Of a stretch of DNA of 9,124 bases, positions 1 through 5,652 are shown in pieces. The DNA comes from Chloroflexota bacterium. Its GTDB lineage: Bacteria > Chloroflexota > Chloroflexia > QHBQ01 > JADMIH01. The DNA is taken from NCBI GenBank assembly GCA_015478675.1, contig JADMIH010000156.1, positions 1 to 9,124 of the forward strand, read 5' to 3'. The translations under genes were made by a program, and so were the position numbers. A model generated the notes under the pieces. The model was given only the letters and a program-made list of their open reading frames with translations. It was not told the DNA's origin and searched no databases. Positions within the stretch are counted from its first letter, which is position 1, and each line of letters opens with the position of its first letter.

Positions 1-669
1 ATATGGCCCGCTTTGTTGGTCAGGCATCGAGGCGAGCAGAGCCGGGTCGAAGCGGTGGTGCAGATCGGAGCGGAAGATGAGAAGGAAGGCTAATATATTG
101 GCGGCGATCACCAGCGCCGCCGCCAACAACAGGTGCAAGAGGAAGTTCCCCAGGTCGCGTGGAAAGGTGGTGAGCACCAGCACATTGATCGGGTTGCTCA
201 CCGGCAGAACGAATGACGCTGTATCGGCAATGAAGGTGGTGGCGAACATGAAAGGCAGCGGTTCGAGCCGCAGCCGCACCACGAGCGCATAGACAAGAGG
301 GGTGAGAATAAGCGCGGTAGCATCATTTGTGAGGAACGTTGTGATGAGCACGCCTATCAGCATCATGTTGACCATCAAGCGAGTGGCGCTCTTTCCTGAG
401 AGGCGCACCGATAACCGCGCAAGAGTGTCGAAGAAGCCTGCGCCCTCAGCTATGGCGGAGATGGTCATCAGCCCCAGGAAGAATCCGAAGACATTGAGAT
501 TGTCGGAGAGGATACCGGCGGCCTGCCCTATCGAGACGACGCCGAGGGCGAGCATAGCCGCGCCTCCAAGGAGCGCCGCCGCCCATTCAGGGAAGCCGCG
601 AGGCCTGCCTATCACCAGCACAAGGGTCGCCACAAATACAAGCGACCCTAGAATCAAAGGAAGGCTCAT
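1..669 (-). CDS. ArsB-type anion transporter, N-terminal half (partial, runs off left edge)
   Basis: Reading the minus strand from the ATG at 669-667 gives an uninterrupted frame of 223 codons to the window edge. The product is strongly hydrophobic with repeated membrane segments (about residues 3-20, 29-50, 58-75, 98-130, 137-165 and 178-200). Residues 112-120 read FLTNDATAL, followed by ILTPLVYAL and, near 141-164, FATTFIADTASFVLPVSNP. This Thr-Asn-Asp stretch and the later SNPIN segment are the pattern I know from ArsB and related members of the ion transporter superfamily. ArsB exports arsenite or antimonite across the inner membrane. Family members are about 420 residues, so roughly half is here. 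A possible Shine-Dalgarno GAGG lies 5 bases upstream. It starts 52 bases after the stop of the DUF4269 gene and may be co-transcribed. No arsR or arsC is visible, so the substrate is uncertain; another SLC13 or NhaD-like anion/sodium transporter remains possible. Confidence 0.82.
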   Translation of the reverse strand, partial: MSLPLILGSLVFVATLVLVIGRPRGFPEWAAALLGGAAMLALGVVSIGQAAGILSDNLNVFGFFLGLMTISAIAEGAGFFDTLARLSVRLSGKSATRLMVNMMLIGVLITTFLTNDATALILTPLVYALVVRLRLEPLPFMFATTFIADTASFVLPVSNPINVLVLTTFPRDLGNFLLHLLLAAALVIAANILAFLLIFRSDLHHRFDPALLASMPDQQSGPY

Positions 670-690
670 TTCGCCTCGATTGGCGAATAA

Positions 691-702
691 GATGATAACA
701 TC
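691..702. promoter_or_regulatory. Small dyad upstream of the transporter gene
   Basis: GATGATAACATC is a dyad with 4-bp arms (GATG/CATC) around a 4-base centre. It lies 22 bases upstream of the transporter ATG, in the 52-bp gap after the DUF4269 gene. It could be an operator, but it is short and may be chance. It does not clearly match the ArsR-type operator I know. Confidence 0.2.
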
Positions 703-721
703 TGGTTACGACATGCTTACG

Positions 722-1294
722 TCATTTTTTCCGAACTGCATCTCCCAGTGCGTCCTCGCTCAGGGAAGATAGCTGCAATAGCGACGCACAAGGGTCGCCT
801 TCCAGATCGAAATATTGGGCAAAGGCAGGCTCTGTCTTCAGGCCGTCGCGCTTCAATTCGCGGATGGCATTGCGTGCCCGGCTGCCACCTATCTCCAGCA
901 GGCGTGCCTCAACCAGCATCAGCCTGTATGCACTCTGCTCGGTTACGGGCTTTGGCTGGCCCGTGATCTCGATGTTGAAGCCCCCTGAGGTGAAACGGGC
1001 GACAACCGACGGCATGCCGCTTATAGTTTCAGGGTGTATATTGAAGTCTCTGCGCTTTTTATAGGCATCTGCGACACGGCGCGCAAACGCCTCCAGGTCT
1101 TGAGCCTCGCATATTATACCGAGGCCGCTTTCTTCAACGTCAATGTCAAGAGGAATAGCGCCCACCAGGGCCGGAGAATAGTCGCGCAACACGCTGAAGA
1201 GAGCCAGGTTGAGCAAAGCATGGTAGGCATCCATCTGCCGGGCAGTGCCCTTCAGCAGAGAAGATATGTTGTTCAGATTGTTTTCCATAGTCAC
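722..1294 (-). CDS. DUF4269-type nucleotidyltransferase-like protein
   Basis: The 190-residue product matches the DUF4269 family from memory in length and in its landmarks: KGTARQMDAY (15-24), LVGAIPLDIDVEESGLGIICE-like block (43-63), FNIEITGQPKPVTEQSAYRLMLVEARLL-like block (106-133) and GLKTEPAFAQYFDLEGDP (151-168). The family has a nucleotidyltransferase-like fold; its biochemical role is not known to me. Members usually show Ser-Asp-Leu-Asp-Ile where this protein has Ser-Gly-Leu-Gly-Ile (56-60), so two acidic residues that could bind metal are replaced by glycine. The listed start is a GTG at 1294; the ATG at 1288 (two codons in) is equally likely, and neither has a clear Shine-Dalgarno. 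It lies between the methyltransferase and transporter genes, all on one strand. Confidence 0.75.
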   Translation of the reverse strand: MTMENNLNNISSLLKGTARQMDAYHALLNLALFSVLRDYSPALVGAIPLDIDVEESGLGIICEAQDLEAFARRVADAYKKRRDFNIHPETISGMPSVVARFTSGGFNIEITGQPKPVTEQSAYRLMLVEARLLEIGGSRARNAIRELKRDGLKTEPAFAQYFDLEGDPCASLLQLSSLSEDALGDAVRKK

Positions 1295-1323
1295 TATGTT
1301 ACCATATGCACGCCAAGCAGTTA

Positions 1324-1366
1324 GGAATGGGGGCTAAGTGCGCTAAGGTTACTGATAGCTGATTCC
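1324..1366. repeat. Degenerate inverted repeat with a loop shared with the 6053-6097 hairpin
   Basis: In the gap between the methyltransferase stop and the DUF4269 start, GGAAT (1324-1328) and ATTCC (1362-1366) bound a degenerate dyad. Its centre, positions 1334-1353, matches 6064-6083 at 17 of 20 bases (CTAAGTGCGCTAAGGTTACT against CTGAGTGCGTTACGGTTACT). It looks like a decayed relative of the perfect hairpin found in the phage cassette. Confidence 0.5.
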
Positions 1367-1378
1367 GGGCCTGACCTC

Positions 1379-2233
1379 TCACTCCTCCGCACTCGCTGCG
1401 CTTCCCATCTTGCATGCCCTCAAGCCGAGGAAGAGGGGTATCTCCTGGCGGGCGCGGTGGGCGGCTTTACTTTGCGCGTCTGGCGCTGCTACTTTGTGGG
1501 CCGGTATCTCTACCATGCGCTCTAGCAAGAGGCCGTTGTTGCTCAGGCTGTTCACGTACACATTGAGGGGGCGGTGAAAGCTGCGGGTCGTGGCGCTGGG
1601 AGGCTTGCCCGGCAAACTCTTCATCGGCACAGCTAAAGGGGTCAGGTAGCTGTCTACTCGCCTGTAGTGCAGCTTGCGCCCTTCGTCCCAGCCCCAGCCA
1701 CTTTGCCTGGGCACCCGAAAAGCGGGGTGGGTAAGCAGCAGCACAACGCGACCCCCCGGCTTGAGCGCCCACGCAGCCGAGGCAAGCACGGCATCTAAAG
1801 GGTCCATATCCTGAATACTCAGAAGGAAGACCGCCGCGTCGAATTCACCTTTGCGCAGCTCGTGCATGGCAGGCAGGTCGCGAGCATCCCCCAGGAGGAA
1901 ACGCCCCGCGCCTGGATGCCGCCGTTCAGCAATCCTTATCAACCTGGGGCTGGCATCTATGCCAGTGTAGTGGGCCCCCGACAATGACAGATAGGGTGCG
2001 AGCACGCCCTGCCCCGCGCCGATATCCAGGATGCGCTCGCCCGGCTTTGGTTCGAGCAGCGCGAGCAGCGCGGGCACTGCCGTCTCGCGGTGATATTCAC
2101 TGCCACCTTCGCCGACCCACCCGTCGTACCAGGCAGCCACCGCGTCCCAGCTTGTGGGTACGTTGAGTTTACTCGCTCGGTCTTGTCGTTTCTTGAACTT
2201 CGCCAACTTCTTGCTCCTTTGCTTTACAGGCAT
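1379..2233 (-). CDS. Class I SAM-dependent methyltransferase
   Basis: The product (284 residues from the ATG at 2233) is a Rossmann-fold methyltransferase. Motif I is ILDIGAGQGVL (68-78), the acidic residue that would bind the SAM ribose is D93 in GIDASPRLI, a GDARDLP block (115-121) follows, and FDAAVFLLSIQDM (131-143) and LKPGGRVVLLL (158-168) are the later core strands. A lysine-rich leader of about 25 residues precedes the domain and is typical of nucleic-acid contact, though that is inference. The C-terminal 100 residues carry no motif I recognise, so the substrate is unknown. The start is uncertain: the ATG lacks a good Shine-Dalgarno, whereas AAAGGAG at 2214-2220 sits 7 bases before a TTG at 2206-2204 (codon 10). 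No partner gene explains its role; the adjacent 396-bp gap suggests its own transcription unit. Confidence 0.85.
   Translation of the reverse strand: MPVKQRSKKLAKFKKRQDRASKLNVPTSWDAVAAWYDGWVGEGGSEYHRETAVPALLALLEPKPGERILDIGAGQGVLAPYLSLSGAHYTGIDASPRLIRIAERRHPGAGRFLLGDARDLPAMHELRKGEFDAAVFLLSIQDMDPLDAVLASAAWALKPGGRVVLLLTHPAFRVPRQSGWGWDEGRKLHYRRVDSYLTPLAVPMKSLPGKPPSATTRSFHRPLNVYVNSLSNNGLLLERMVEIPAHKVAAPDAQSKAAHRARQEIPLFLGLRACKMGSAASAEE
2214..2220 (-). promoter_or_regulatory. Shine-Dalgarno implying a TTG start for the methyltransferase
   Basis: On the minus strand AAAGGAG is followed by CAAGAAG and then TTG (2206-2204), in frame with the methyltransferase. The same AAGGAGCAA pattern precedes the capsid and holin-like genes here. 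If used, the protein would be nine residues shorter, losing only the first part of the basic leader. Confidence 0.4.
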
Positions 2234-2629
2234 ATGCCCTATGCCGCACGCGACTGCCGGACAAAAGATGAACCATAACGCCGGGCCTCCAGAATAGGAG
2301 ACCAGGGTTATGGTTCGGGTGCGGCAAAGCGCGGCTACTTCCGCCCGCGACAGGCGCGAACGGCTAATGCCATATAAAGCGGCGGGAGCTTTGCCGCTAC
2401 TTTATGCGAATGCGAATCATCGTGGTGGTTGTGTGAAACATAATATGGGATAAGAAGTTAGTAGCCGGTAGTTATCAGATGGCTATCTAAGCCCTGGTGA
2501 GAAGTATAGCAGAAAATGGCGTGGAGAGCATCATACCAGCGAAGTATTTCAGGGCATCTTCAAATTGAATCTATATTCTCACTTGCGTGAATTACTAATC
2601 AGCCTCTAAATAGAAGGGAAAGGCAACGG
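2234..2629. other. 396-bp non-coding gap with dyads
   Basis: I see no gene, tRNA or known RNA here. Dyads present are AACCATAAC (2271-2279) with GTTATGGTT (2307-2315), a perfect 9-bp pair enclosing a second CTCC/GGAG stem (2287-2290 and 2297-2300); GCGGCAAAGC (2321-2330) with GCTTTGCCGC (2388-2397), perfect over 10 bp; and AGCGGC (2378-2383) with GCCGCT (2393-2398). The last two compete for the same 3' arm. The part beyond 2400 is more AT-rich and unstructured to the eye. It must hold the terminator of the Rossmann-like gene and the promoter of the methyltransferase gene, but I cannot place either. Confidence 0.5.
2271..2315. repeat. Perfect 9-bp inverted repeat with nested stem
   Basis: The arms AACCATAAC and GTTATGGTT enclose 27 bases, within which CTCC and GGAG form a second stem. 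It lies 38 bases upstream of the methyltransferase ATG on the minus strand. It could be an operator, an mRNA leader structure or a repeat remnant. There is no T-tract to make it an intrinsic terminator. Confidence 0.45.
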
Positions 2630-3385
2630 TTACGAGCTGCTGCGCTGTGGGCTATTGAGCCGAAGCTGGCTGACAGCTCCATGACAGGAGGAGACTGTGC
2701 CTACTACTACACTCTTGCCTGTGGCCTCCGGCTCCTGAGAGAGCGCTAACAGGTGGTCACGGGCTTCCGTGTACTCCTTGATGTAGAGCTTGTCAATGCC
2801 CGGCACGCGAAACTTCGGCTTGAAGACCACCGCCGCCGCAAATAGCTCGCTCTGGGAAGCGGCGTATTTATTCACCCTATCCTCGAGTTCCCAGGTGCGC
2901 ACGTCACGAGTCATTGGGCAGATGTGCGGCGCGCGGCAGTTGGTGGGGCAGACCCAGTTGGCTGCGCTGATGTAGCGGCAGCCAACTGGGTCGAGGTATT
3001 CGTAAGGTAATCCGCCGAACTCGTGCGTCACCGGCTCTACCGTGATTGCATCTTCACCCAGCTTATCGCGCAAGCTCCAGGTGAGCCACTCAAAAGCCAG
3101 GTGCGGTGCAACCGGAGCGGGTACGGCTTCGGCTTCGGGGGACAGGGCGTCCCAACACTTTTTCATGTAGTCCAGCCAGTCACTCTGCACGAAGCTGACG
3201 CAGCGGTTCTCAGCAATCTCAGGTAGAGCGCGGGCAGGAGGCCACGTATTGCGGTCTACCACGATAATACGTGCATCAGGCGATATACGCCCGCGTTTAC
3301 GCCCCTTCTCTATGTGCCTGACGTGGTGCGTGCCGAAGCAGCCGCCGCCGAAAACGATAAATAGCTCGCCAGGGTAGATCTCCAT
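2630..3385 (-). CDS. Rossmann-like protein with C-x3-C-x5-C cluster, function unknown
   Basis: The 251-residue product begins with a hydrophobic strand and a glycine-rich turn, FIVFGGGCFG (9-18), then IIVVDRN (40-46), where D44 sits at the end of strand 2. This is a dinucleotide-binding Rossmann arrangement. Cys146, Cys150 and Cys156 (VCPTNCRAPHIC, 145-156) form a compact cluster that could bind a metal or iron-sulphur centre, and a second Cys-His pair sits at 234-235 (SSCHGAVSQLRL). I recall uncharacterised proteins, some named potassium transporter or TrkA-like, with the same Rossmann start, a CP-x-x-C region and a C-terminal CHG block, but cannot name the family with certainty. There are no membrane segments, so the transporter label would be misleading. 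The ATG at 3385 has AGGA 7 bases upstream; TATACT about 50 bases upstream might be a -10 element, with no convincing -35. Confidence 0.6.
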   Translation of the reverse strand: MEIYPGELFIVFGGGCFGTHHVRHIEKGRKRGRISPDARIIVVDRNTWPPARALPEIAENRCVSFVQSDWLDYMKKCWDALSPEAEAVPAPVAPHLAFEWLTWSLRDKLGEDAITVEPVTHEFGGLPYEYLDPVGCRYISAANWVCPTNCRAPHICPMTRDVRTWELEDRVNKYAASQSELFAAAVVFKPKFRVPGIDKLYIKEYTEARDHLLALSQEPEATGKSVVVGTVSSCHGAVSQLRLNSPQRSSS

Positions 3386-3478
3386 ATCTACATCCTACCA
3401 CAGCGGGATACCGTTGTGCTAAGGCGAGTATAACGGTACTGTTCAGCAATGGGGGTTGGGGGTGGGGGTGTCACCTCG

Positions 3479-3582
3479 CTCACCCCATGCCCCTCCCCCA
3501 TGAAGGGAGAAGAGCTGTATCCCTGTACACTCAGCATGAGTAAAGCCCCCTCTCCCACGAGGGGAGAGGGGCATGGGGTGAG
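3479..3582. repeat. GC-rich interspersed inverted repeat (CTCACCCC...GGGGTGAG type)
   Basis: CTCACCCCATGCCCCTC (3479-3495) and GAGGGGCATGGGGTGAG (3566-3582) are perfect 17-bp arms. A second hairpin is nested in the right arm: CCCCTCTCCC (3547-3556) pairs with GGGAGAGGGG (3562-3571). This type of element is widespread between genes in several bacterial phyla and gives a false reading frame with SLTPCPSP. It sits between the amidase and the Rossmann-like gene, where it could fold in RNA from either strand, but no T-tract follows. Confidence 0.8.
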
Positions 3583-3644
3583 GGCAAGTGGCGGCGCACA
3601 TATATACCTCTTGAACTTGGTTCTACCCTAAACCTGAACACTTT

Positions 3645-3714
3645 CGTAATGCGTAATGGCTGGGGACAAAGGTGCTCTGTTCTCAGCCATTACGCATTAC
3701 GCATTACGCATTAC
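3645..3714. repeat. 18-bp perfect inverted repeat merging into a GCATTAC heptamer array
   Basis: CGTAATGCGTAATGGCTG (3645-3662) and CAGCCATTACGCATTACG (3684-3701) are perfect inverted arms around a 21-base loop. The right arm runs into about four copies of the heptamer GCATTAC (roughly 3688-3714), which reach to within a few bases of the amidase stop at 3718. On the minus strand this is immediately downstream of the amidase gene. It could act as a transcript 3' end structure, but there is no T-tract. The array is the kind of short tandem repeat that grows or shrinks by slippage. Confidence 0.85.
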
Positions 3715-3717
3715 TCA

Positions 3718-4284
3718 TCAGCTGCTGGGAGAGCCGCGCCTGTATGCTTGCACCCAGTCGAGGAGGTTTCCGGGGCAAGAAGTCTGGTTGCCTGCCTTGT
3801 GGAGTTCGCCGTGACCCCACACATCAGCGCGGGCGGCTGGGATGTCAGGGCGGTGATGGCATAGCCAGTCGAGCAGCATCTTGAGGCCTGCCGTCTGCGC
3901 CGCTGTGACATCCTGCCCAGGCCCCAGATCGCAACAGACCGCCAGGCCGGAGGTGTTGGCAGCGCGTGCGTGCCAGGTTATGAGCGTTTCGGGCTGGGTG
4001 CGCCAGAGGCGACCGTCAGCTGAGACTCTGTAATGGTACATCAAGCCGAAGCCATGCACCGGAGGCCCACCGCTCTCATTCCAGTTCTTTTGTATATGGT
4101 AATTCGCCTGCTCGGTATAGCGCGCCACAGGGTCGTATCCTATAGAACCCCCGTGCGGCGCGGGCACAGGCACAGCGTCATAATGCACCACAATCTTCGT
4201 AATAGCGCCCAGGGCGCGGCTTCGCCAGTTGGGGTCGTCCGGCTTTCTGGGCAGCTTCTCAATGATGTCAATAATGTCAGGCAT
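3718..4284 (-). CDS. Zinc N-acetylmuramoyl-L-alanine amidase (phage endolysin)
   Basis: The 188-residue product is an amidase of the T7 lysozyme/PGRP (Amidase_2) family, which cuts the bond between N-acetylmuramic acid and L-alanine in peptidoglycan. The expected zinc ligands are visible: H34 in IVVHYDAV, H158 in DVWGHGEL and C170 in TSCPGNLL. Y85 (YHYRVSADG) occupies the place of the catalytic tyrosine and H105 lies in the substrate-side ITWHARAAN block. It consists of the catalytic domain only, without a cell-wall binding domain or signal peptide, so export would depend on the holin-like protein encoded just upstream. The frame is open to 4326, but the ATG at 4284 is chosen because AAGGAG (4291-4296) lies 6 bases before it. 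In this head-gene cassette it is most likely the lysis enzyme; a host recycling amidase is less likely. Confidence 0.9.
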   Translation of the reverse strand: MPDIIDIIEKLPRKPDDPNWRSRALGAITKIVVHYDAVPVPAPHGGSIGYDPVARYTEQANYHIQKNWNESGGPPVHGFGLMYHYRVSADGRLWRTQPETLITWHARAANTSGLAVCCDLGPGQDVTAAQTAGLKMLLDWLCHHRPDIPAARADVWGHGELHKAGNQTSCPGNLLDWVQAYRRGSPSS

Positions 4285-4300
4285 AGTGCTCTCCTTTCCA

Positions 4301-4342
4301 GGGATTAGTAGCTGATCCCCGATCACTCAGCCCTCATCACCC
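4301..4342. repeat. Short repeat cluster between holin-like and amidase genes
   Basis: GGGATTA (4301-4307) pairs with TGATCCC (4313-4319), with one G-T pair. The adjoining ACTCAGCCCTCATCACCC (4325-4342) matches 6081-6098 (ACTCAGTCCTCATCGCTC) at 15 of 18 bases. The segment overlaps the stop codon of the holin-like gene (4337-4339). GGGATTAGT and CTGATCCC recur at 6579-6587 and 6639-6646, so the same words are reused in different gaps. Confidence 0.55.
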
Positions 4343-4609
4343 TTTTCGTGCGGCTTTATACTGGCTGTAAGCTCCTATCGGCGCGAGGCCGAGGAGTATG
4401 CCTGCAACCAGGAAGCGGACGAGAGGAGTGACGGTAGGCCAGGCTGTAATTACCTCTGCCAGCCCTGCCACCGACAGGCCGATTATTAGAGCCGCCACTC
4501 CTGCATAGCGGCCTGGTAGCCCAAGCTGCTTTATCCCCTGCACCAACAGAGGCACGAGCACAAGGGCGGGTATACCAAGTAACGTAATCCCATTTAGAAA
4601 GTCGTCCAT
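4337..4609 (-). CDS. Holin-like small membrane protein
   Basis: The 90-residue product has three hydrophobic stretches (about 8-27, 35-57 and 62-82), a short acidic N-terminus (MDDF) and a basic C-terminal tail (YKAARKG). Size, topology and position directly before an endolysin are those of a phage holin, which opens the inner membrane to release the endolysin at the end of the lytic cycle. Holins share little sequence, so this assignment rests on context and topology. AAGGAG (4615-4620) lies 5 bases before the ATG after allowing for the CAAAT spacer. The gene begins 68 bases after the capsid stop. A phage-borne membrane protein of another kind cannot be excluded. Confidence 0.65.
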   Translation of the reverse strand: MDDFLNGITLLGIPALVLVPLLVQGIKQLGLPGRYAGVAALIIGLSVAGLAEVITAWPTVTPLVRFLVAGILLGLAPIGAYSQYKAARKG

Positions 4610-4626
4610 ATTTGCTCCTTCGTGGA

Positions 4627-4664
4627 CGACCGGCGGCCCCCTTTCTGTGGTTGGTCGCCGGTCG
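4627..4664. repeat. Perfect 9-bp GC-rich inverted repeat after the capsid gene
   Basis: CGACCGGCG (4627-4635) and CGCCGGTCG (4656-4664) enclose 20 bases. On the minus strand the hairpin begins 13 bases past the capsid stop and ends shortly before the Shine-Dalgarno of the holin-like gene. It could slow transcription or stabilise the capsid mRNA 3' end. No T-tract follows, so intrinsic termination is not supported. Confidence 0.6.
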
Positions 4665-4677
4665 GCGTCAGCCAGGT

Positions 4678-5565
4678 CTAAATCCGCACACCCTCAAGCC
4701 GGGCGAGCGCGATGTCGCGGAAGAGGGCGAGGCCGCAGTACCACTTGATGCGGGTGCGCCAGGCGTCTTTGGTTTCAAGCGCACCTAGCGGCTGCACCTG
4801 TATCCCTCCATTGTCGAGACCGCAGAGGCCCGTCTGGAAGCCGAACTGAATCGCATAGATAGACGAGCAATCGCTGTTAGCACCTTTGGTCTCGGTGTCG
4901 AGGATATGGTCATCTAGCTCTACGGGGATGCCGTCGTAGGTGAGCACCCGGCGGCCAAAGGCATCGGCGCTCGTCTCCAACACACTGCCGGAAGCGCGGC
5001 GCAAGCTCGAAAGCTTTCTCCTGCTGCGCTTGGACATGAAAAGAGCGTGGGGTGCGCCCGGCTTGATCATATCCACCAGCTCATCAACCTGGTCCAGCGC
5101 TAGCACAGCCCCGTCAGGCCCTTTAGAGAAGGTGCGTGCCCCCGCCGTCAGCTTCTTCACGCCATCGAACTGGAGGGCGTCGGCGGCCGAGTCGCCATTG
5201 AAAAAAGCATCGTTGAAGGCCTGGGCCAGCGCCTTGGCTTTGGCCGCGACCACCAGCGCCCGCAGGTCGTTCGGATCGGAGTAGGTCTGCTGCAAGAAAG
5301 CATCTACGTCAGCGTCACCTCCAAGTATGGAGAGTCGTGCGGTCTTTTCAGCGGTGGTCATAGCCGACTCGGTCCAGGTGTCGCCGACCCCATAGAAGTC
5401 TGCATCTCCAAGCGACACCTCCTGGTTGTAGCGCAGAGAGTTGCCGACAATCTGCACAAAGGGGAGGTATCGCAGCGCGGACGACTCCTCAACAATAGTC
5501 TCTACAACGCCACGGACTAACATGTCCTGGCTGAGCCTCGCGGCGTCTTGTAATGTCAAAGGCAT
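4678..5565 (-). CDS. Phage major capsid protein (HK97-fold type, Gp13-like)
   Basis: The 295-residue product resembles the Gp13-like major capsid proteins that I recall: it opens with an N-arm rich in LSQDMLVRGVVETI (11-24), followed by ALRYLPFVQIVGNSLRYN (30-47) and GVGDTWTES (59-67), a helix with KAKALAQAFNDAFFNGD (109-125), QFDGVKKL (132-139), and a late TYDGIPVELDDHIL stretch (209-222). Such proteins assemble the icosahedral head. The frame is open to a GTG at 5631, but the ATG at 5565 is chosen because AAGGAG (5575-5580) lies 9 bases upstream and the extension would begin inside a tandem repeat. The length suits a capsid with no N-terminal scaffolding or delta domain, consistent with a separate scaffold gene directly upstream. 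No prohead protease is seen. HK97-fold membership is inferred from family resemblance; an encapsulin is unlikely given the adjoining portal gene. Confidence 0.78.
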   Translation of the reverse strand: MPLTLQDAARLSQDMLVRGVVETIVEESSALRYLPFVQIVGNSLRYNQEVSLGDADFYGVGDTWTESAMTTAEKTARLSILGGDADVDAFLQQTYSDPNDLRALVVAAKAKALAQAFNDAFFNGDSAADALQFDGVKKLTAGARTFSKGPDGAVLALDQVDELVDMIKPGAPHALFMSKRSRRKLSSLRRASGSVLETSADAFGRRVLTYDGIPVELDDHILDTETKGANSDCSSIYAIQFGFQTGLCGLDNGGIQVQPLGALETKDAWRTRIKWYCGLALFRDIALARLEGVRI

Positions 5566-5574
5566 AGTTGTTTG

Positions 5575-5580
5575 CTCCTT
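5575..5580 (-). promoter_or_regulatory. Shine-Dalgarno fixing the capsid start at 5565
   Basis: AAGGAG followed by CAAACAACT leads to the ATG at 5565. The 22 upstream codons of the open frame read out of a decamer repeat and have no ribosome site, so they are excluded from the gene. Confidence 0.8.
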
Positions 5581-5620
5581 AATTGTGAAAGGGACTCGTG
5601 AATTGCTCGCGCCTTTTACC

Positions 5621-5652
5621 TTACCGCTCACTACCGCTCACTACCGCTCACT
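5621..5652. repeat. Decamer tandem repeat across the scaffold stop codon
   Basis: Three tandem copies of CTACCGCTCA fill 5621-5650 (the first begins with T), with the start of a fourth at 5651-5652. On the minus strand the unit reads TGAGCGGTAG, and the first copy encodes the last two residues (ER) and the TAG stop of the upstream scaffold-like gene. Further copies are untranslated, so slippage would change the gap length but not the protein. Confidence 0.85.

Noticed and set aside
77..772. Plus-strand open frames of 71 and 156 residues
   Set aside because: They lie opposite a clear membrane transporter frame on the minus strand and give Arg/Ser-rich sequences with no family resemblance.
2234..2629. 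tRNA or attachment site in the 396-bp gap
   Set aside because: No cloverleaf, T-loop motif or CCA end could be found on either strand, and no direct repeat pairing with another site was seen.
3449..3631. Plus-strand frame of 60 residues with SLTPCPSP
   Set aside because: It is the translation of the CTCACCCC interspersed repeat, a known source of false genes.
3645..3714. CRISPR array
   Set aside because: The heptamers are directly tandem with no spacers and no cas genes are present.
4285..4326. 14-codon upstream extension of the amidase
   Set aside because: It is encoded by the repeat cluster and the Shine-Dalgarno itself; the ATG at 4284 has proper spacing.
4627..4664. Intrinsic terminator after the capsid gene
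   Set aside because: The stem is good but no T-tract follows on the minus strand, so it is reported only as an inverted repeat.
5566..5631. 22-codon upstream extension of the capsid gene
   Set aside because: It begins at a GTG inside the decamer repeat without a ribosome site, whereas a good Shine-Dalgarno sits before the ATG at 5565.
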